Of a stretch of DNA of 38,398 nt, positions 7,333 to 16,474 are shown one piece after another. Position 1 is the stretch's first letter. Every line of letters starts with the position of its first letter. Position numbers and translations under genes: made by a program. The notes under the pieces were generated by a model. The model searched no databases and had not been told where the DNA came from. It saw only the letters and a program-made list of their open reading frames with translations. This stretch comes from Chloroflexota bacterium. GTDB lineage: Bacteria > Chloroflexota > Dehalococcoidia > JACQUD01. The stretch covers positions 1-38,398 of the forward strand of contig JACQUD010000036.1 in assembly GCA_016210485.1 (NCBI GenBank). The letters are read 5' to 3'.

Positions 7333-9063
7333 TCAAGGATTGGCCCGCTCTCTAACAGCCAAGGTTATCTCTTCCAGGAAGGCCTCCAGAGGCTGACCTC
7401 TATCCACTCCACCTTGACGCCGTCGCACCGCCACGGTGCCTACGGCTGCCTCCTCGTCTCCGACGATGAGCATATATGGGACTTTCTGCCCCTGGGCATC
7501 TCTGATCTTAGATTGCATCCGCTCCGGACGGTCGTCCACCTGGACGCGGATGTCCTTTTCCTTCAGTTTGACCAGGACCTGCCCTGCATACCCCACATGG
7601 CGGTCGGCGATGGGGATGATGACGGCCTGGACTGGGGCCAGCCAGGGAGGAAAGGCCCCAGCGTAGTGCTCAATAAGGCCCCCGATGAAACGCTCCAGGC
7701 TGCCCAGCACTGTGCGATGAATCATGATGACGCGATGCTCTTTGCCATCCTCACCGATGTATGTGATGTTAAAACGCACTGGCAGGTTCAGGTCCACCTG
7801 GCAGGTAGGCCCTTGCCATTCCCGGCCCAGAGCATCCCACAGCTTGACATCTATTTTAGGGGCATAGAAGACGCCGCCGCCTTCGTCCACGTCGTAAGGC
7901 ATCCTGCGCTCTTCCAGCACCTGGCGCAGGGCATTAGTGGCGAACTCCCACTCCTCATCCGACCCGATGGATTTCTCCGGACGCGTGGCCAAATAGGCGT
8001 GATACTTGTAACCGAAGATCTTCAGCATGAACTCGGTGAGGTCCAGGACGCCGTGCACCTCCTGCTTCAGTTGGTCGGGCCGGCAAAAGATATGGGAATC
8101 ATCCTGGGTGAAGCCCCGCACCCGAAGCAAGCCATGAAGCACGCCGGAGCGCTCATATCGGTAGACCGTCCCCAGCTCCGCATAGCGAATAGGCAATTCC
8201 CGATAGCTGCGAATGGTGCTCTGGAAGATGCAGATGTGGCCAGGACAGTTCATAGGCTTGGCGCGATATGGATTGCCGTCGATGTCCATGGGCGAGTACA
8301 TCATGTCCGCATAGGCTTCCAGGTGGCCGCTGATCTTATAGATTTCCTCGCTGGCAATGTGTGGCGTATACACCGGTTGGTAGCCGCGCTTCAGGTGCTC
8401 CTCTTTCCAGAAGGTCTCTATCTGATGCCGGATGATGGAGCCATTGGGATGCCAAAGGATGAGCCCAGCGCCGATGTTGGGATTGACGGAGAAAAGGTCC
8501 AGCTCCTTGCCTAGCTTGCGATGGTCCCGCTTGGCGGCCTCAGCCAGGCGCTGGAGGTGGGCCTCCAGGGCCTCTTCAGTCTCGAAGGCGGTCCCATAGA
8601 TGCGCTGGAGCATAGGGCGATGCTCATCGCCATGCCAGTAGGCCCCGGCTACGCTCAAAAGCTTGAAGGCCTTTATCTGTCCCGTGGATTCTACGTGGGA
8701 GCCCCGGCACAGGTCGACGAAATCGCCGTGGCGGTAGATGGTGAGGGGAGCCCCCAGCTCTTCGATGAGCTCCAGCTTATAGGGCTGCCCCCGAAAAAGC
8801 CGCTGGGCCGCCTCCGGGGTGACCTCCCCCCGTATGAAGGGGAGGTCAGCGGCGATGATCTCCCGCATCTTGGCCTCGATGGCCTCCAGGTCGTGGTCAG
8901 TCAAAGGGCGAGGGAGGTCGAAGTCGTAGTAGAAGCCATCCTCTATAGTGGGGCCTATGCCCAGCTTGGCCCCGGGGAAAAGGCGGAGCATGGCATCGGC
9001 CATGATATGGGATGCCGAGTGGCGCAGCCGCTCCAACCAATCGCTCGTTTTTTCGGGACTCAT
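7333..9063 (-). CDS. thrS: Threonyl-tRNA synthetase lacking the TGS domain
   Basis: A 576-residue class II synthetase that charges tRNA-Thr. The usual N-terminal TGS domain of about 60 residues is absent: the protein starts directly with the editing domain (HSASH near residue 15, the HxxxH pair). The second half of the editing site follows (DLCRGSHVESTG). The catalytic core shows MNCPGH (zinc-binding Cys), RGFTQDDSHIF, and the motif 3 segment RTVLGSLERFIGGLIEHYAG. An anticodon-binding domain closes the protein (VQAVIIPIADRHVGYA onwards). The frame has no room for TGS upstream, because an extended -10 promoter sits at 9087-9092. It is the first gene of the translation operon. Confidence 0.96.
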   Translation of the reverse strand: MSPEKTSDWLERLRHSASHIMADAMLRLFPGAKLGIGPTIEDGFYYDFDLPRPLTDHDLEAIEAKMREIIAADLPFIRGEVTPEAAQRLFRGQPYKLELIEELGAPLTIYRHGDFVDLCRGSHVESTGQIKAFKLLSVAGAYWHGDEHRPMLQRIYGTAFETEEALEAHLQRLAEAAKRDHRKLGKELDLFSVNPNIGAGLILWHPNGSIIRHQIETFWKEEHLKRGYQPVYTPHIASEEIYKISGHLEAYADMMYSPMDIDGNPYRAKPMNCPGHICIFQSTIRSYRELPIRYAELGTVYRYERSGVLHGLLRVRGFTQDDSHIFCRPDQLKQEVHGVLDLTEFMLKIFGYKYHAYLATRPEKSIGSDEEWEFATNALRQVLEERRMPYDVDEGGGVFYAPKIDVKLWDALGREWQGPTCQVDLNLPVRFNITYIGEDGKEHRVIMIHRTVLGSLERFIGGLIEHYAGAFPPWLAPVQAVIIPIADRHVGYAGQVLVKLKEKDIRVQVDDRPERMQSKIRDAQGQKVPYMLIVGDEEAAVGTVAVRRRQGGVDRGQPLEAFLEEITLAVRERANP

Positions 9064-9086
9064 GTTAATAAAAACACCTATGGGTC

Positions 9087-9092
9087 ATTATA
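9087..9092 (-). promoter_or_regulatory. Extended -10 promoter upstream of thrS
   Basis: TGC-TATAAT on the minus strand ends 24 bases before the thrS ATG, giving a short leader of about 17 bases. No good -35 is present. The leader leaves no room for a T-box riboswitch after this start site. I saw no other element in 9064-9219. Confidence 0.6.
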
Positions 9093-9219
9093 GCAAAGGT
9101 AAGTCCTTTCCCGCCATGTCTGGGGGGAACTGCCGCCAGGCAGCGGGCAAACCTTCGGATCACTGCGAATTTGCTTTGTGCAACGAAGAATCGTCTTTAG
9201 GAGATGCCTCGGGCTACTG

Positions 9220-9999
9220 CTATTTCAATCCTCTCTCCTGGTCGCGGCAACCCAGTAGATAGGTCCGGGCGGAGTCGGCAAACAGGGGAGCGTCGCCAGT
9301 GCACAGATATTGAAAGCCGGCCTCGCGCCACTGCCTGTAGGCCGCTGGATTGCGGGCGATGGTTCCAGCTATCTTACCCGCCCCTGTTATTATCTGGCCC
9401 AAGTTCATGATGGCCTTGATTACCTCGGGATGAGTGGGCTGGCCGGTGTAGCCCATAGAGGAAGACAGGTCAGTGGGGCCAACGAACACCACATCTACGT
9501 TGTCGATGCGGGCAATCTTATCGGTGTTCTTAACCGCTTCCACCGTCTCTACCTGCACCACCACCAGGGTCTGCTCGTTGGACATCTTGACATACTCGTC
9601 CAGAGGCCGCTCGATTCCAAAGCCTGTCGCTCGCATCCCGGCCAGGCCCCGTTTGCCCAGGGGCGGATACTTCACCGAGTTCACCACGGCACGGGCCTGT
9701 TCCTCGGTGTTGACCATGGGCATCTGTAATCCCAGTGAGCCGGCGTCCAGGTAGCGGAGGATGTTCTGCGGAGAGTTGAGGGCGACACGCGTGACCGTGC
9801 TGATGCCGGTGGACTCAGCGGCACGGACCATGTGCTCCACGGTCTCCACATCGGGTGGGCCATGTTCGGCATCTATGATGACGAAATCGAAGCCCAATAA
9901 CCCGGCAACCTCAACCAGGTCGGGTGATGGCATGGTGCAGAACATACCGATTGTCCCCTCTCCGGTGCGCAACTTCTCCTTCAGTTGGTTTTTTCGCAT
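9220..9999 (-). CDS. HpcH/HpaI family aldolase
   Basis: A 259-residue class II, metal-dependent aldolase of the HpcH/HpaI (phosphoenolpyruvate/pyruvate domain) family. It cleaves 2-keto-4-hydroxy acids to pyruvate plus an aldehyde at the end of aromatic or sugar-acid pathways. Motifs in order are FVIIDAEHGP (catalytic His with the preceding Asp/Glu), GSLGLQMPMVNT, a basic segment KYPPLGKRGLAG, and VVQVETVEAVKN with metal-binding Glu, then VFVGPTDLSSSMG. The ATG is supported by GGAGGG 5 bases upstream. It lies downstream of the solute-binding protein gene on the same strand, separated by 310 bases that contain a hairpin, and may be part of the same regulon. Its natural substrate is not evident. 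Confidence 0.92.
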   Translation of the reverse strand: MRKNQLKEKLRTGEGTIGMFCTMPSPDLVEVAGLLGFDFVIIDAEHGPPDVETVEHMVRAAESTGISTVTRVALNSPQNILRYLDAGSLGLQMPMVNTEEQARAVVNSVKYPPLGKRGLAGMRATGFGIERPLDEYVKMSNEQTLVVVQVETVEAVKNTDKIARIDNVDVVFVGPTDLSSSMGYTGQPTHPEVIKAIMNLGQIITGAGKIAGTIARNPAAYRQWREAGFQYLCTGDAPLFADSARTYLLGCRDQERGLK

Positions 10000-10309
10000 G
10001 TAAGCCCTCCACTAAGGTAATCCCAGTCCGATGAAGGCTATGTAGACCGTCAGAGCTCAGGCAGACTCTTGGGGGGGCCGAGAAACAGGGCAGACCCAGG
10101 CGGTGAGAGCTCCTGAGGTGATAGCAGAGCATTCCCCCTCCCCCAGCGAGGAGCCAGCCAAGGGAACTATACAGGAAATGCCGCCTGGCGTCCACAGGCG
10201 AGCGCCAGGCGGCATATAACATAGCAGCGCCAGATTTGGCCCCTGAGCCCTAATTCCTCTGTTTGCCTTCTTTCAACTATTCCGTTAATAAGTAAGGTGC
10301 CTCAGTGAC
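10000..10309. other. 310-bp intergenic region between aldolase and solute-binding protein genes
   Basis: No gene is seen here. The only clear structure is the inverted repeat at 10178-10215. The aldolase ribosome binding site lies at its left end. I found no good promoter for the aldolase in it, so that gene may depend on read-through from the solute-binding protein transcript. Confidence 0.5.
10178..10215 (-). terminator. Strong hairpin downstream of the solute-binding protein gene
   Basis: A perfect 13-bp stem (arms 10178-10190 and 10203-10215, ATGCCGCCTGGCG and its complement) with a 12-nt loop. On the minus strand only TTTCC follows, so it could be a weak terminator or a 3'-end stabilising structure that keeps expression of the aldolase below that of the binding protein. 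Confidence 0.6.
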
Positions 10310-11782
10310 TCACCGCTCCACGGTGAAGAAATTAGCCGGTGGGGGAGGATACTGGCCCCAGAAGTTCATAGAGGCATTCTCGACCCACTTGTGCCAGGCC
10401 TCCCTGGTCATCCCTTCCTTGGCCAGCTTGAATATAACCTTGCTAGCATAGGAATATTGCTCGAACTTATACCACTGGGTATCTGCTACCCAGAAGGTGG
10501 TCACAGGGTTCTCCGGCCAATACTTTTTCTCCACCAATGAGGGGACGTCCAGGCGCGCCATCGAGGCCAATCCGCCCTTCTCTCCGGCCACAGCCTCTTG
10601 CCCACCCTTGCTGTAGCGCCAGTTGACGAACAGCAGGGCGGCATTAGGATGCGGCGCTTTCCCCATCACGCTTATGGCATCGCTGCCGACGATCGGTGCT
10701 GGCTTCAGGTCGGCAAAGGTTCCGACTTTGATCCAGGTGACCTTGTTGAGCACCGCCGCTTGCTTAATGCCTGAGGCACTAGCGGCGCCGAACGATACGC
10801 TGATGGCACAATCACCCCTATTCAAGCCGGCGGGCTGGCCCGCAAAGGTAAAGAAGAAGCGATTGCCTGTGTTGTAGAGGTCGTAAAAGTAGTCAACGTA
10901 CCAATCGGCATAATTGTACTCCCGGAAGTTGTTCCAGAACTTGAAGTCGACTACGGCGTAGGCAGTGGGCTCCCACTCGCATATCTTATTCTCCTTCCAC
11001 CAGGGGTCCAAGAGGTCCTGGGGCTTCTGGGGATATTTCTCCGAGGATACTATGTTGGTGTTTACAGTGTAATGGCCCGCAGGATAGTCTATAGCATCAG
11101 TCCGAAGGAGAGTATATGGTGTCAGGATGGGGTCGAAGAGCCACGCATTGGGGTCTTTGACATCTATCAGAGCAGGGAGGTTATCGATGCGCTGGAGAAA
11201 GCCCCCCGGCTCCAGGGTGCCCGTTTGCTCGGGCGCTCCAATAGCCACGACATCAGCTATGTACTGGCCGGCCCTGGCCTCGGACTTTATGCGCTCCACC
11301 ATAAGGCTGGGGGGAAGGCCTATGATCTCAAGGTCAATGCCGTAGGTCTCCTTGAAGAATCTAGTCGCCAGGTCGCCCTCCCATGAATCGCGAACGAGGT
11401 CAAAGCAATAGCATGTCAGCTTGCCCTCTTTCTTGGCCGCCTCCACAATTTGGGCCCACTCGGCGTCGGAGATGGTGTCAACAGGGGCAGCGCCAACGTT
11501 GGGCGGCCTGGGGGTGGGAGTAGCGGTGGGGAGCGGAGTCGGGGTTGGAGTGGCTGGGGGTGGGGTCACCCCGGGGGACAGTGGGGTTGGGGTGGGTGGA
11601 ATAGAGGTGGGCGTTGGCGGAACACGGGTCGGGGTTGAAGTCGGCGGAACCGGCGTAGGCGTGGGGGGCCTGGGAGTGGAGGTGGGTGTGGCCTGGCTGG
11701 CACAGGCGGACAACAATGCCAAGATACCTATTAGAGCAAGTAGAACCGCGATGGCAAACCAATGTTTGCTCCAGGACATCAT
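10310..11782 (-). CDS. Iron-type extracellular solute-binding lipoprotein
   Basis: A 490-residue lipoprotein that captures a ligand outside the membrane for an ABC importer. The signal peptide ends in the lipobox LLSAC (Cys about residue 27). A long Pro/Thr linker of TPTP-like repeats (about 32-95) typical of Chloroflexota follows, and then the binding-protein domain ([19 protein letters not shown] onwards). The ADVVAIG segment, the YTVNTN segment and the [17 protein letters not shown] segment fit the Fe(3+)/polyamine/thiamine-type family. This family also binds many organic anions, so iron is not proven. AAGGAGT precedes the ATG by 8 bases. Its promoter region (11854-11882) is a paralogue of the one before the CoA-transferase operon. 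The matching permease is at 19216. Confidence 0.88.
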   Translation of the reverse strand: MMSWSKHWFAIAVLLALIGILALLSACASQATPTSTPRPPTPTPVPPTSTPTRVPPTPTSIPPTPTPLSPGVTPPPATPTPTPLPTATPTPRPPNVGAAPVDTISDAEWAQIVEAAKKEGKLTCYCFDLVRDSWEGDLATRFFKETYGIDLEIIGLPPSLMVERIKSEARAGQYIADVVAIGAPEQTGTLEPGGFLQRIDNLPALIDVKDPNAWLFDPILTPYTLLRTDAIDYPAGHYTVNTNIVSSEKYPQKPQDLLDPWWKENKICEWEPTAYAVVDFKFWNNFREYNYADWYVDYFYDLYNTGNRFFFTFAGQPAGLNRGDCAISVSFGAASASGIKQAAVLNKVTWIKVGTFADLKPAPIVGSDAISVMGKAPHPNAALLFVNWRYSKGGQEAVAGEKGGLASMARLDVPSLVEKKYWPENPVTTFWVADTQWYKFEQYSYASKVIFKLAKEGMTREAWHKWVENASMNFWGQYPPPPANFFTVER

Positions 11783-11853
11783 CTTGTTGTACTCCTTCTA
11801 CCTAGTTATTTTGAATCCCCATCGGCCTCTACGGAGCAGGCCACGATGCTGCC

Positions 11854-11882
11854 AATATATCACAGCTCAAAGAAACTGTCAA
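11854..11882 (-). promoter_or_regulatory. Sigma-70 promoter A, for the solute-binding protein gene
   Basis: On the minus strand TTGACA (11877-11882), a 17-base spacer and TATATT (11854-11859) form a near-consensus promoter. The surrounding stretch, roughly 11805-11893, aligns with one indel to 19023-19112. The shared parts are the flank CTCGA(A/G)TTGACAGTTT, the -10 with TATATTGGCA, and a downstream block with ATTCAAAA. The rest of the gap 11783-12083 shows nothing clear, including no convincing promoter for the marR gene. Confidence 0.8.
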
Positions 11883-12083
11883 TTCGAGGCATCGTAGTAG
11901 GGACGCTCCTTCAATAGATACTCCTGCAGCATCGCCACTCTATGATGCTCGTAACTAGCCAGGGCGGAGGGGGTTGGGGCGGGCCGATGGCGGGCGCTAC
12001 CACTCGCTAACTCTATCCCGGTGTCATACAATAAGGCCAAGGACTAAAGGCTACTGCGAGAGGCAGTGCCAGGAGAAGGTAAA

Positions 12084-12572
12084 ATGGACGATAGAACGCA
12101 CACCAATGATGAGATATACTCACTCCTATCGTTCATGCGCACATCGGACATGTTCGACAGATACATGCAGATCAAGTTCGGCGAGATGGGCTACAACACT
12201 ACCAGGGTCGGCCTCCTGACCGCCCTGAGCAACCACGGCGGTGAGATGACGCCGACGGCGCTGAGCAAATTACTATTTCGCACTCAGCACTCGATCACTT
12301 CGGTGGTGCACACCTTGCAACAGAAGGGAATCGTCGAAACGGTGGCCAACCCTGCCGACGGGAGGTCCACGCTAGTTCGCCTCACAGAAAAAGGCAGGAC
12401 AGGAATAGCCCGTTGGATTCCGACAGGGGCTCAGATCGCTCGCTCCGCCTTCGCATGCCTCAGCGAGGACGAGTTAACCAACCTCAACACTATCCTGAGA
12501 CGGATGCGCGCGCATCTGTATGGGCTACTAGAAGATGCCAACCCGCAAATGAGTGGAGAGCAAACTAGCTAG
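12084..12572 (+). CDS. MarR-family transcriptional regulator
   Basis: A 162-residue winged-helix regulator that usually binds DNA as a dimer and releases it on binding a small phenolic or acyl-CoA ligand. The ATG at 12084 is chosen because AGGAGAAGG lies just upstream; a GTG at 12066 is less well placed. The recognition region (MTPTALSKLLFRTQHSIT) is followed by the wing with the family hallmark ADGRSTLVRLTEKG, where D and R in DGR are conserved. It is divergent from the solute-binding protein gene and convergent with the six-gene enzyme operon. It is the obvious candidate to control the two matching promoters at 11854 and 19073, but I did not find a clean palindromic operator in either. Confidence 0.9.
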   Translation: MDDRTHTNDEIYSLLSFMRTSDMFDRYMQIKFGEMGYNTTRVGLLTALSNHGGEMTPTALSKLLFRTQHSITSVVHTLQQKGIVETVANPADGRSTLVRLTEKGRTGIARWIPTGAQIARSAFACLSEDELTNLNTILRRMRAHLYGLLEDANPQMSGEQTS

Positions 12573-12689
12573 ACGTGAATGTAGAACGGCCGCACACGTC
12601 GGTGCCCTCTAGCCCCCCGCGAATTCGATTACTACTTTCACGTTGGCAGGGTGGTGCCGTTAGAGATGATGCTGGAGGAGACTGCTCTG

Positions 12690-13352
12690 TCAAGTCCCCA
12701 GAACAGGCCTAGGGTGAGCTTCGCTAGGGAGTGCGGAAATTTCAATGAGGTCTGAGCGAGTTAAAAAAATACTGGGGTAGGCATGCTGAGAAAACCGTTC
12801 CAAAGCTGCCTGCATATCTTCAACGTGGTAAATACAGTCAACCGGGACTACTGTCCAATAGTTTCTCAGGTAGAAGCCTAGCACTGCGTGGTTAAGGCAC
12901 ACATTGATGCCGCCGCCAGTAATCAGAGCGTAGTACTGTGTTGGGTCGGGAACCAACATCGTCAACTCACGTTCCAGGTCCGTCTTGTAGAATGGGTCAT
13001 GGGAAAACTTCGGCACAACAGTATCCCCCGCTTGTGGCTTCAGTTCTTCCACAATCTCCGCAGCCCAGGTGTCCATCTTGCAGTATGGCTTCATGCCGAA
13101 AATAGCAAACTCGGGTTCCTGAAGAGTGCGCATCGACTGGATATAGATGATGGGGATACCAGCGTTACGAGCCTGCTGTGCCAAGCTGTTGATTGCCGAG
13201 ATAACCCCTGGCATAGTCTGAGCACGTACCTCTGAACGAGTACTTACCTCGTCGTATATCTTACCCCCAGGTTTGCAAAACTCATTTTGCATATCCACAA
13301 TTACCAGAATGGCATTTTGTGGATTTGCGTAGACACGCTGTAGTGTTTTCAT
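12690..13352 (-). CDS. Isochorismatase-family cysteine hydrolase
   Basis: A 220-residue hydrolase of the isochorismatase/nicotinamidase superfamily, which cleaves amides, carbamoyl groups or enol ethers. The catalytic triad is visible: Asp in VIVDMQNEF, Lys in VVPKFSHDPF, and the nucleophile Cys in GGGINVCLNHAVLGF. The start has AGGTAGGAG upstream. It is the last gene of the 19005-12690 operon, 19 bases after the bicupin. In characterised pathways such enzymes deaminate maleamate, N-carbamoyl amino acids, biuret or nicotinamide. Alongside a ring-cleavage-like cupin this could mean degradation of an N-containing aromatic, but that is inference. Confidence 0.92.
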   Translation of the reverse strand: MKTLQRVYANPQNAILVIVDMQNEFCKPGGKIYDEVSTRSEVRAQTMPGVISAINSLAQQARNAGIPIIYIQSMRTLQEPEFAIFGMKPYCKMDTWAAEIVEELKPQAGDTVVPKFSHDPFYKTDLERELTMLVPDPTQYYALITGGGINVCLNHAVLGFYLRNYWTVVPVDCIYHVEDMQAALERFSQHAYPSIFLTRSDLIEISALPSEAHPRPVLGT

Positions 13353-13371
13353 GGCCGCTCCTACCTAGTCA

Positions 13372-14529
13372 CTACTTCTTTTTGTCACCCCTTCCCGCTT
13401 GCAAGGCCTTCCACTCTGGGCACTCCTCCCACACTTCGAAGCCTGTTCCCAGGTCCACCCCCAGAGGCTCGTATAGGTTCGGGATGCCAGCGATGAGCAG
13501 GGCAGGCTTATCCGAATCCGTGTTGAAGTGCTGGAAGATGGTGGGGTTATTGGCATTTGTTGGGAAAAAGAGCATGTCCTCAGCTTCCCAGTCGTGCTTC
13601 TTGCCATTGAGAACAGTGTAGCCCTTCCCTTCCCATATATAGGTGAACCAGCCGCCCTGGTGTTGTATCTTGCCGCTGCGGCTTCCAGGGGGAATCTCTT
13701 GAACATAGACGACGATGGCCCTGTGCACCACGTCTTTGATATTGGGGTGCAGATACCACTTCATCTTTCCCTGCTGGTTGACCTCCCAAGGAATATCGTC
13801 GAAGCGGATGACCGGCCGGCCAGCCTTCACTTGCAGTCTCTGCTCGTCGCGTATTTTAATGAGCTCTTCCAGGCGGTTCGATGGCTCCTTTATGTCGTAT
13901 TGTAATACCGACGGACTTTGGCCAGAGCCTGCTGCAATCTTCCCTGCTCTTTGAACTTGTTCCCCCTCTCTGTACTGGTCGTTCGGCTCCTGGCCCACGT
14001 ACTTGCCCCGGTACTTCTCCCACAACGGGCTACCCTCCATCTGCTCCCAAGACTCGCCTATGGCGTGGGTATAAGCGAGGTGCAGGGCCATCCATCGAGC
14101 GGGTTTATCGCCGATGTTGAAATGCTGATGCTCACATCCTCCTGGCTTGAGGGGGAGCATGATGAGATCGCCCTTCTGCCAGTCCTGACGCACCTCATCG
14201 ATCACCGTGTAACCCTTTCCATCCAACACGAAGAGGGACAGGCCACCCTGATGACGATGGCGCCCGGAGTGATGGGGTATAAGCTGTTGGAAAGGCGAGA
14301 CACTATCGTTCGCCGCCCGATTGGCCCCCCACTCGGGGTTATACCAGCGGATGAGCCCCTGAGGGAAGAGGCGCCAGGGGATCTCTTTGCCCTTGATGAC
14401 AACGTTGTTTTTCACCCTCTCCTGGAGGGCGCGCCGCCTGGCCCCTGCCCGGTCTTCCAGCTCCTCGACAGTGTCCACAATGAACTCAACATCTATGCCT
14501 GGCTCTCTCATCCTCTCCCGTTCTGGCAT
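13372..14529 (-). CDS. Bicupin protein (gentisate-dioxygenase-like)
   Basis: A 385-residue protein with two cupin barrels. The first (about 95-170) has HHSGRHRHQGG as the His-rich metal motif and ends in CEHQHFN. The second (about 260-340) has KIQHQGG and FQHFNTD. Both carry the GKGYTV turn and the same strand order, so the halves look like an internal duplication. Bicupins of this size include gentisate and 1-hydroxy-2-naphthoate dioxygenases, which open aromatic rings with Fe(II). The set of metal His differs enough that another oxygenase, isomerase or lyase activity is possible. It sits between a CoA-transferase gene (84-base gap) and the isochorismatase gene (19-base gap) in the same operon. 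Confidence 0.82.
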   Translation of the reverse strand: MPERERMREPGIDVEFIVDTVEELEDRAGARRRALQERVKNNVVIKGKEIPWRLFPQGLIRWYNPEWGANRAANDSVSPFQQLIPHHSGRHRHQGGLSLFVLDGKGYTVIDEVRQDWQKGDLIMLPLKPGGCEHQHFNIGDKPARWMALHLAYTHAIGESWEQMEGSPLWEKYRGKYVGQEPNDQYREGEQVQRAGKIAAGSGQSPSVLQYDIKEPSNRLEELIKIRDEQRLQVKAGRPVIRFDDIPWEVNQQGKMKWYLHPNIKDVVHRAIVVYVQEIPPGSRSGKIQHQGGWFTYIWEGKGYTVLNGKKHDWEAEDMLFFPTNANNPTIFQHFNTDSDKPALLIAGIPNLYEPLGVDLGTGFEVWEECPEWKALQAGRGDKKK

Positions 14530-14613
14530 GACGACCCCCTTCGATTATTACCAAGTATGAGCGTTATTGAGCACTGCTACTCCGGCTCGCTTATCGACAG
14601 CCCATGGGCGATG

Positions 14614-15915
14614 TCAGGGGATATGGGGAGCTGGCTCGAGGCCGATGTGCCCCTCCCTCTCCAGTCGGGCGTATTCCTCATCGGTGTAGCCCAAGAGCTC
14701 CTTGTAAACATATTCGTTATGCTGTCCCAAATTGGGGGCGGGGTAGCGAACGCGCAGGTGCCCATAGCCGGACATCCGCAGAGGGCTGCCGGGGAAAAGA
14801 TAGCTCCACCCGCCAGGAGCGGTGACTTCCTCGAAGTGTTCCCTGGCCAGGAGTTGGGGGGCCTCAAATACATTTTTGGAGGACAGCACTGGCCCGCACG
14901 GAACCCCTTCTTTTTGCATGAGATGCACAATATCGTAGCAGTCTCGAACTCGGGTCCACTCCAAGATACGCCGATCCATTTCGTCCTGTTTACGATAGCG
15001 GCCCACGATCGTGGCCAGCTCGGGGTCCAGGGCCCAATCGGGATTGCCCAGGGCCCGGCAGAAGCCCTCCCACTCCTCATCGTCGTGGACGGTGATGTTA
15101 ACCCACTCGTCCGCCCCGGCGCAGGGATAGCAGCCGCAAGGGGCCGCCGAGGGGTGGCGGTCGCCCAGGGGTGAGTGCAACCTCTTGTTGAAGATGTAGT
15201 CCATGAAGAACCAGCCGAGCAGGGGCATGAAGTTCTCCACCTGGGCCATCTCCACCAACTGGCCCTGGCCGGTGCGTTTTCTGTGGTGGAGGGCCATGAG
15301 GGTTGCCAGGGCGATGCCGGCGCCGGCGCATCCGTCCGAGATGTCGCTGCCGTGAATGTTTGAGGGGGACACATCGGGGTATCCCCTGAGAAGTCCGTGG
15401 CCGGAGAAAGCCTCCAGGGCCATGGCCAGGGCGGGGCGGTCGCGGTAGGGGCCGGAGAGGCCGTAGCCCGAGGAGCGCACCATGATGAGGGCGGTGTTCA
15501 CCTCCCGAAGCACAGGGTAGTCTATGCCCAGCCTGGTCATCAAGGGAGGGCTGTTGCTTTCTACGAGGACATCGGCGACTTTTATAAGGCGCTTGAATAT
15601 CTCCACACCTGCGGGCTGGCGCAAATTCACCGTCATGCTGAGCTTATTGCGATTGAAGGCGTGGAATCCGCTGCTGCGGTTCCAGGGGTCGGGGCCGGGG
15701 TCTGAGCGGGGATAGCCCCAAAACGGGCTTGCCCGCAGGACCTCCTCTTTGGTGGGACGGGCCCTGATGCCCCGAGCACCGTATAGCCAGTTCTGAGTGG
15801 ACTCAACCTTGATGACCTCCGCCCCCAGGTCGGCCAGGATGGCAGTGCCGAAATTACCGGCAAACATGGGGCAGATGTCCAATACCCTGATCCCCTCCAG
15901 AGGGAGCTTATCCAT
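14614..15915 (-). CDS. Class III CoA-transferase (CaiB/BaiF), catalytic Asp present
   Basis: A 433-residue CoA-transferase that moves CoA between carboxylic acids through an aspartyl-CoA thioester. The ATG at 15915 follows GGAGG by 5 bases; the longer frame to 16095 runs into the neighbouring gene and is rejected. Family segments are LEGIRVLDICPMFAGNFG, LADLGAEVIKVE, NRNKLSMTVNL and SGYGLSGPYRD. The expected catalytic Asp is at about residue 194 (SDGCAGAGIA, matching the GDSNSG region of formyl-CoA transferase). It starts 16 bases after the PPOX-like gene stop. The second CoA-transferase of the operon appears to lack this Asp, so the two may be subunits of one enzyme. Confidence 0.93.
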   Translation of the reverse strand: MDKLPLEGIRVLDICPMFAGNFGTAILADLGAEVIKVESTQNWLYGARGIRARPTKEEVLRASPFWGYPRSDPGPDPWNRSSGFHAFNRNKLSMTVNLRQPAGVEIFKRLIKVADVLVESNSPPLMTRLGIDYPVLREVNTALIMVRSSGYGLSGPYRDRPALAMALEAFSGHGLLRGYPDVSPSNIHGSDISDGCAGAGIALATLMALHHRKRTGQGQLVEMAQVENFMPLLGWFFMDYIFNKRLHSPLGDRHPSAAPCGCYPCAGADEWVNITVHDDEEWEGFCRALGNPDWALDPELATIVGRYRKQDEMDRRILEWTRVRDCYDIVHLMQKEGVPCGPVLSSKNVFEAPQLLAREHFEEVTAPGGWSYLFPGSPLRMSGYGHLRVRYPAPNLGQHNEYVYKELLGYTDEEYARLEREGHIGLEPAPHIP

Positions 15916-15931
15916 TCCAGCCTCCATCTCG

Positions 15932-16462
15932 CTATATGACCCCGAGCCCAAGAGTCGGGGTTTCAGTAGTTGCTGCGACGCCTGACACCGATGCTCGATC
16001 GAAGTGCCGCATATGGGGATGTTTCTTGTCTTCCTCCTCCTTCCGCACTGAGAATGTTTCGTTCCTGACCTCCACAGGCTCGATAAGCCACACACCGGCT
16101 ACCTCGGAATCGGGCCCCTCCTCGCGTCGAGCTTCCAGATAATGTTGCTTGAAGATGGGGCCACTGATCACATATCTGTGTGCCTTTCCTTTGATCTGGT
16201 AGGCGTGCCCGTTGCTGCCCACGACCAACACCGAAACCACTTTGTCATACCACACGCTTCGAAGCATGTTAGCGTTGGCTCGGGACGATTCCATCGCCTC
16301 CCGGTAGACCAGGAGTCCGTCGTCCTGAACGGTCAAGCTTCCCTTCACTACAGCGTGGGGGTTCCCTTGACCATCGGTTGTAGCCAGGATCTTCAAGCTG
16401 GCGCGGTCCTTGAGCAATGAGATGACCTCCGCTGGCAGAGTCGCTGCTGCTATCGATGCCAT
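15932..16462 (-). CDS. PPOX-like (pyridoxamine 5'-phosphate oxidase fold) protein
   Basis: A 176-residue split-barrel protein, probably a flavin- or deazaflavin-binding reductase or oxidase. Typical segments are LKILATTDGQGNPHAV, then VYREAMESSRANANMLRS with the phosphate-binding pattern, and VSVLVVGSNGHAYQIKGKA. ATG at 16462 is chosen because AGGAGG lies 8 bases before it; a GTG at 16471 touches that site. It begins 12 bases after the radical-SAM-like gene stop and ends 16 bases before the CoA-transferase start, so it is tightly embedded in the operon. Anaerobes use such proteins to move electrons from flavin to small molecules; the partner here is unknown. Confidence 0.85.
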   Translation of the reverse strand: MASIAAATLPAEVISLLKDRASLKILATTDGQGNPHAVVKGSLTVQDDGLLVYREAMESSRANANMLRSVWYDKVVSVLVVGSNGHAYQIKGKAHRYVISGPIFKQHYLEARREEGPDSEVAGVWLIEPVEVRNETFSVRKEEEDKKHPHMRHFDRASVSGVAATTETPTLGLGVI

Positions 16463-16474
16463 GTAACTCACCTC

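Noticed and set aside
9064-9219. T-box riboswitch expected before a synthetase gene
   Set aside because: The extended -10 box ends only 24 bases before the ATG, leaving no leader, and no T-box sequence is visible.
11478-11762. Small frames within the Pro/Thr linker region of the binding protein
   Set aside because: They are out-of-frame readings of the repetitive linker codons and show no independent coding signal.
12573-12643. Inverted arms ACGTGAA and TTCACGT between the marR and isochorismatase genes
   Set aside because: The arms are 7 bp and about 57 bases apart, with no T-run, too weak for a terminator or an operator call.
13918-15174. Long open frame on the plus strand opposite the CoA-transferase and bicupin genes
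   Set aside because: It is antisense to two clearly recognised genes, has no family resemblance and arises from G+C-rich codon bias. The same applies to plus-strand frames at 7303-8514, 18079-19008 and 30119-31498.
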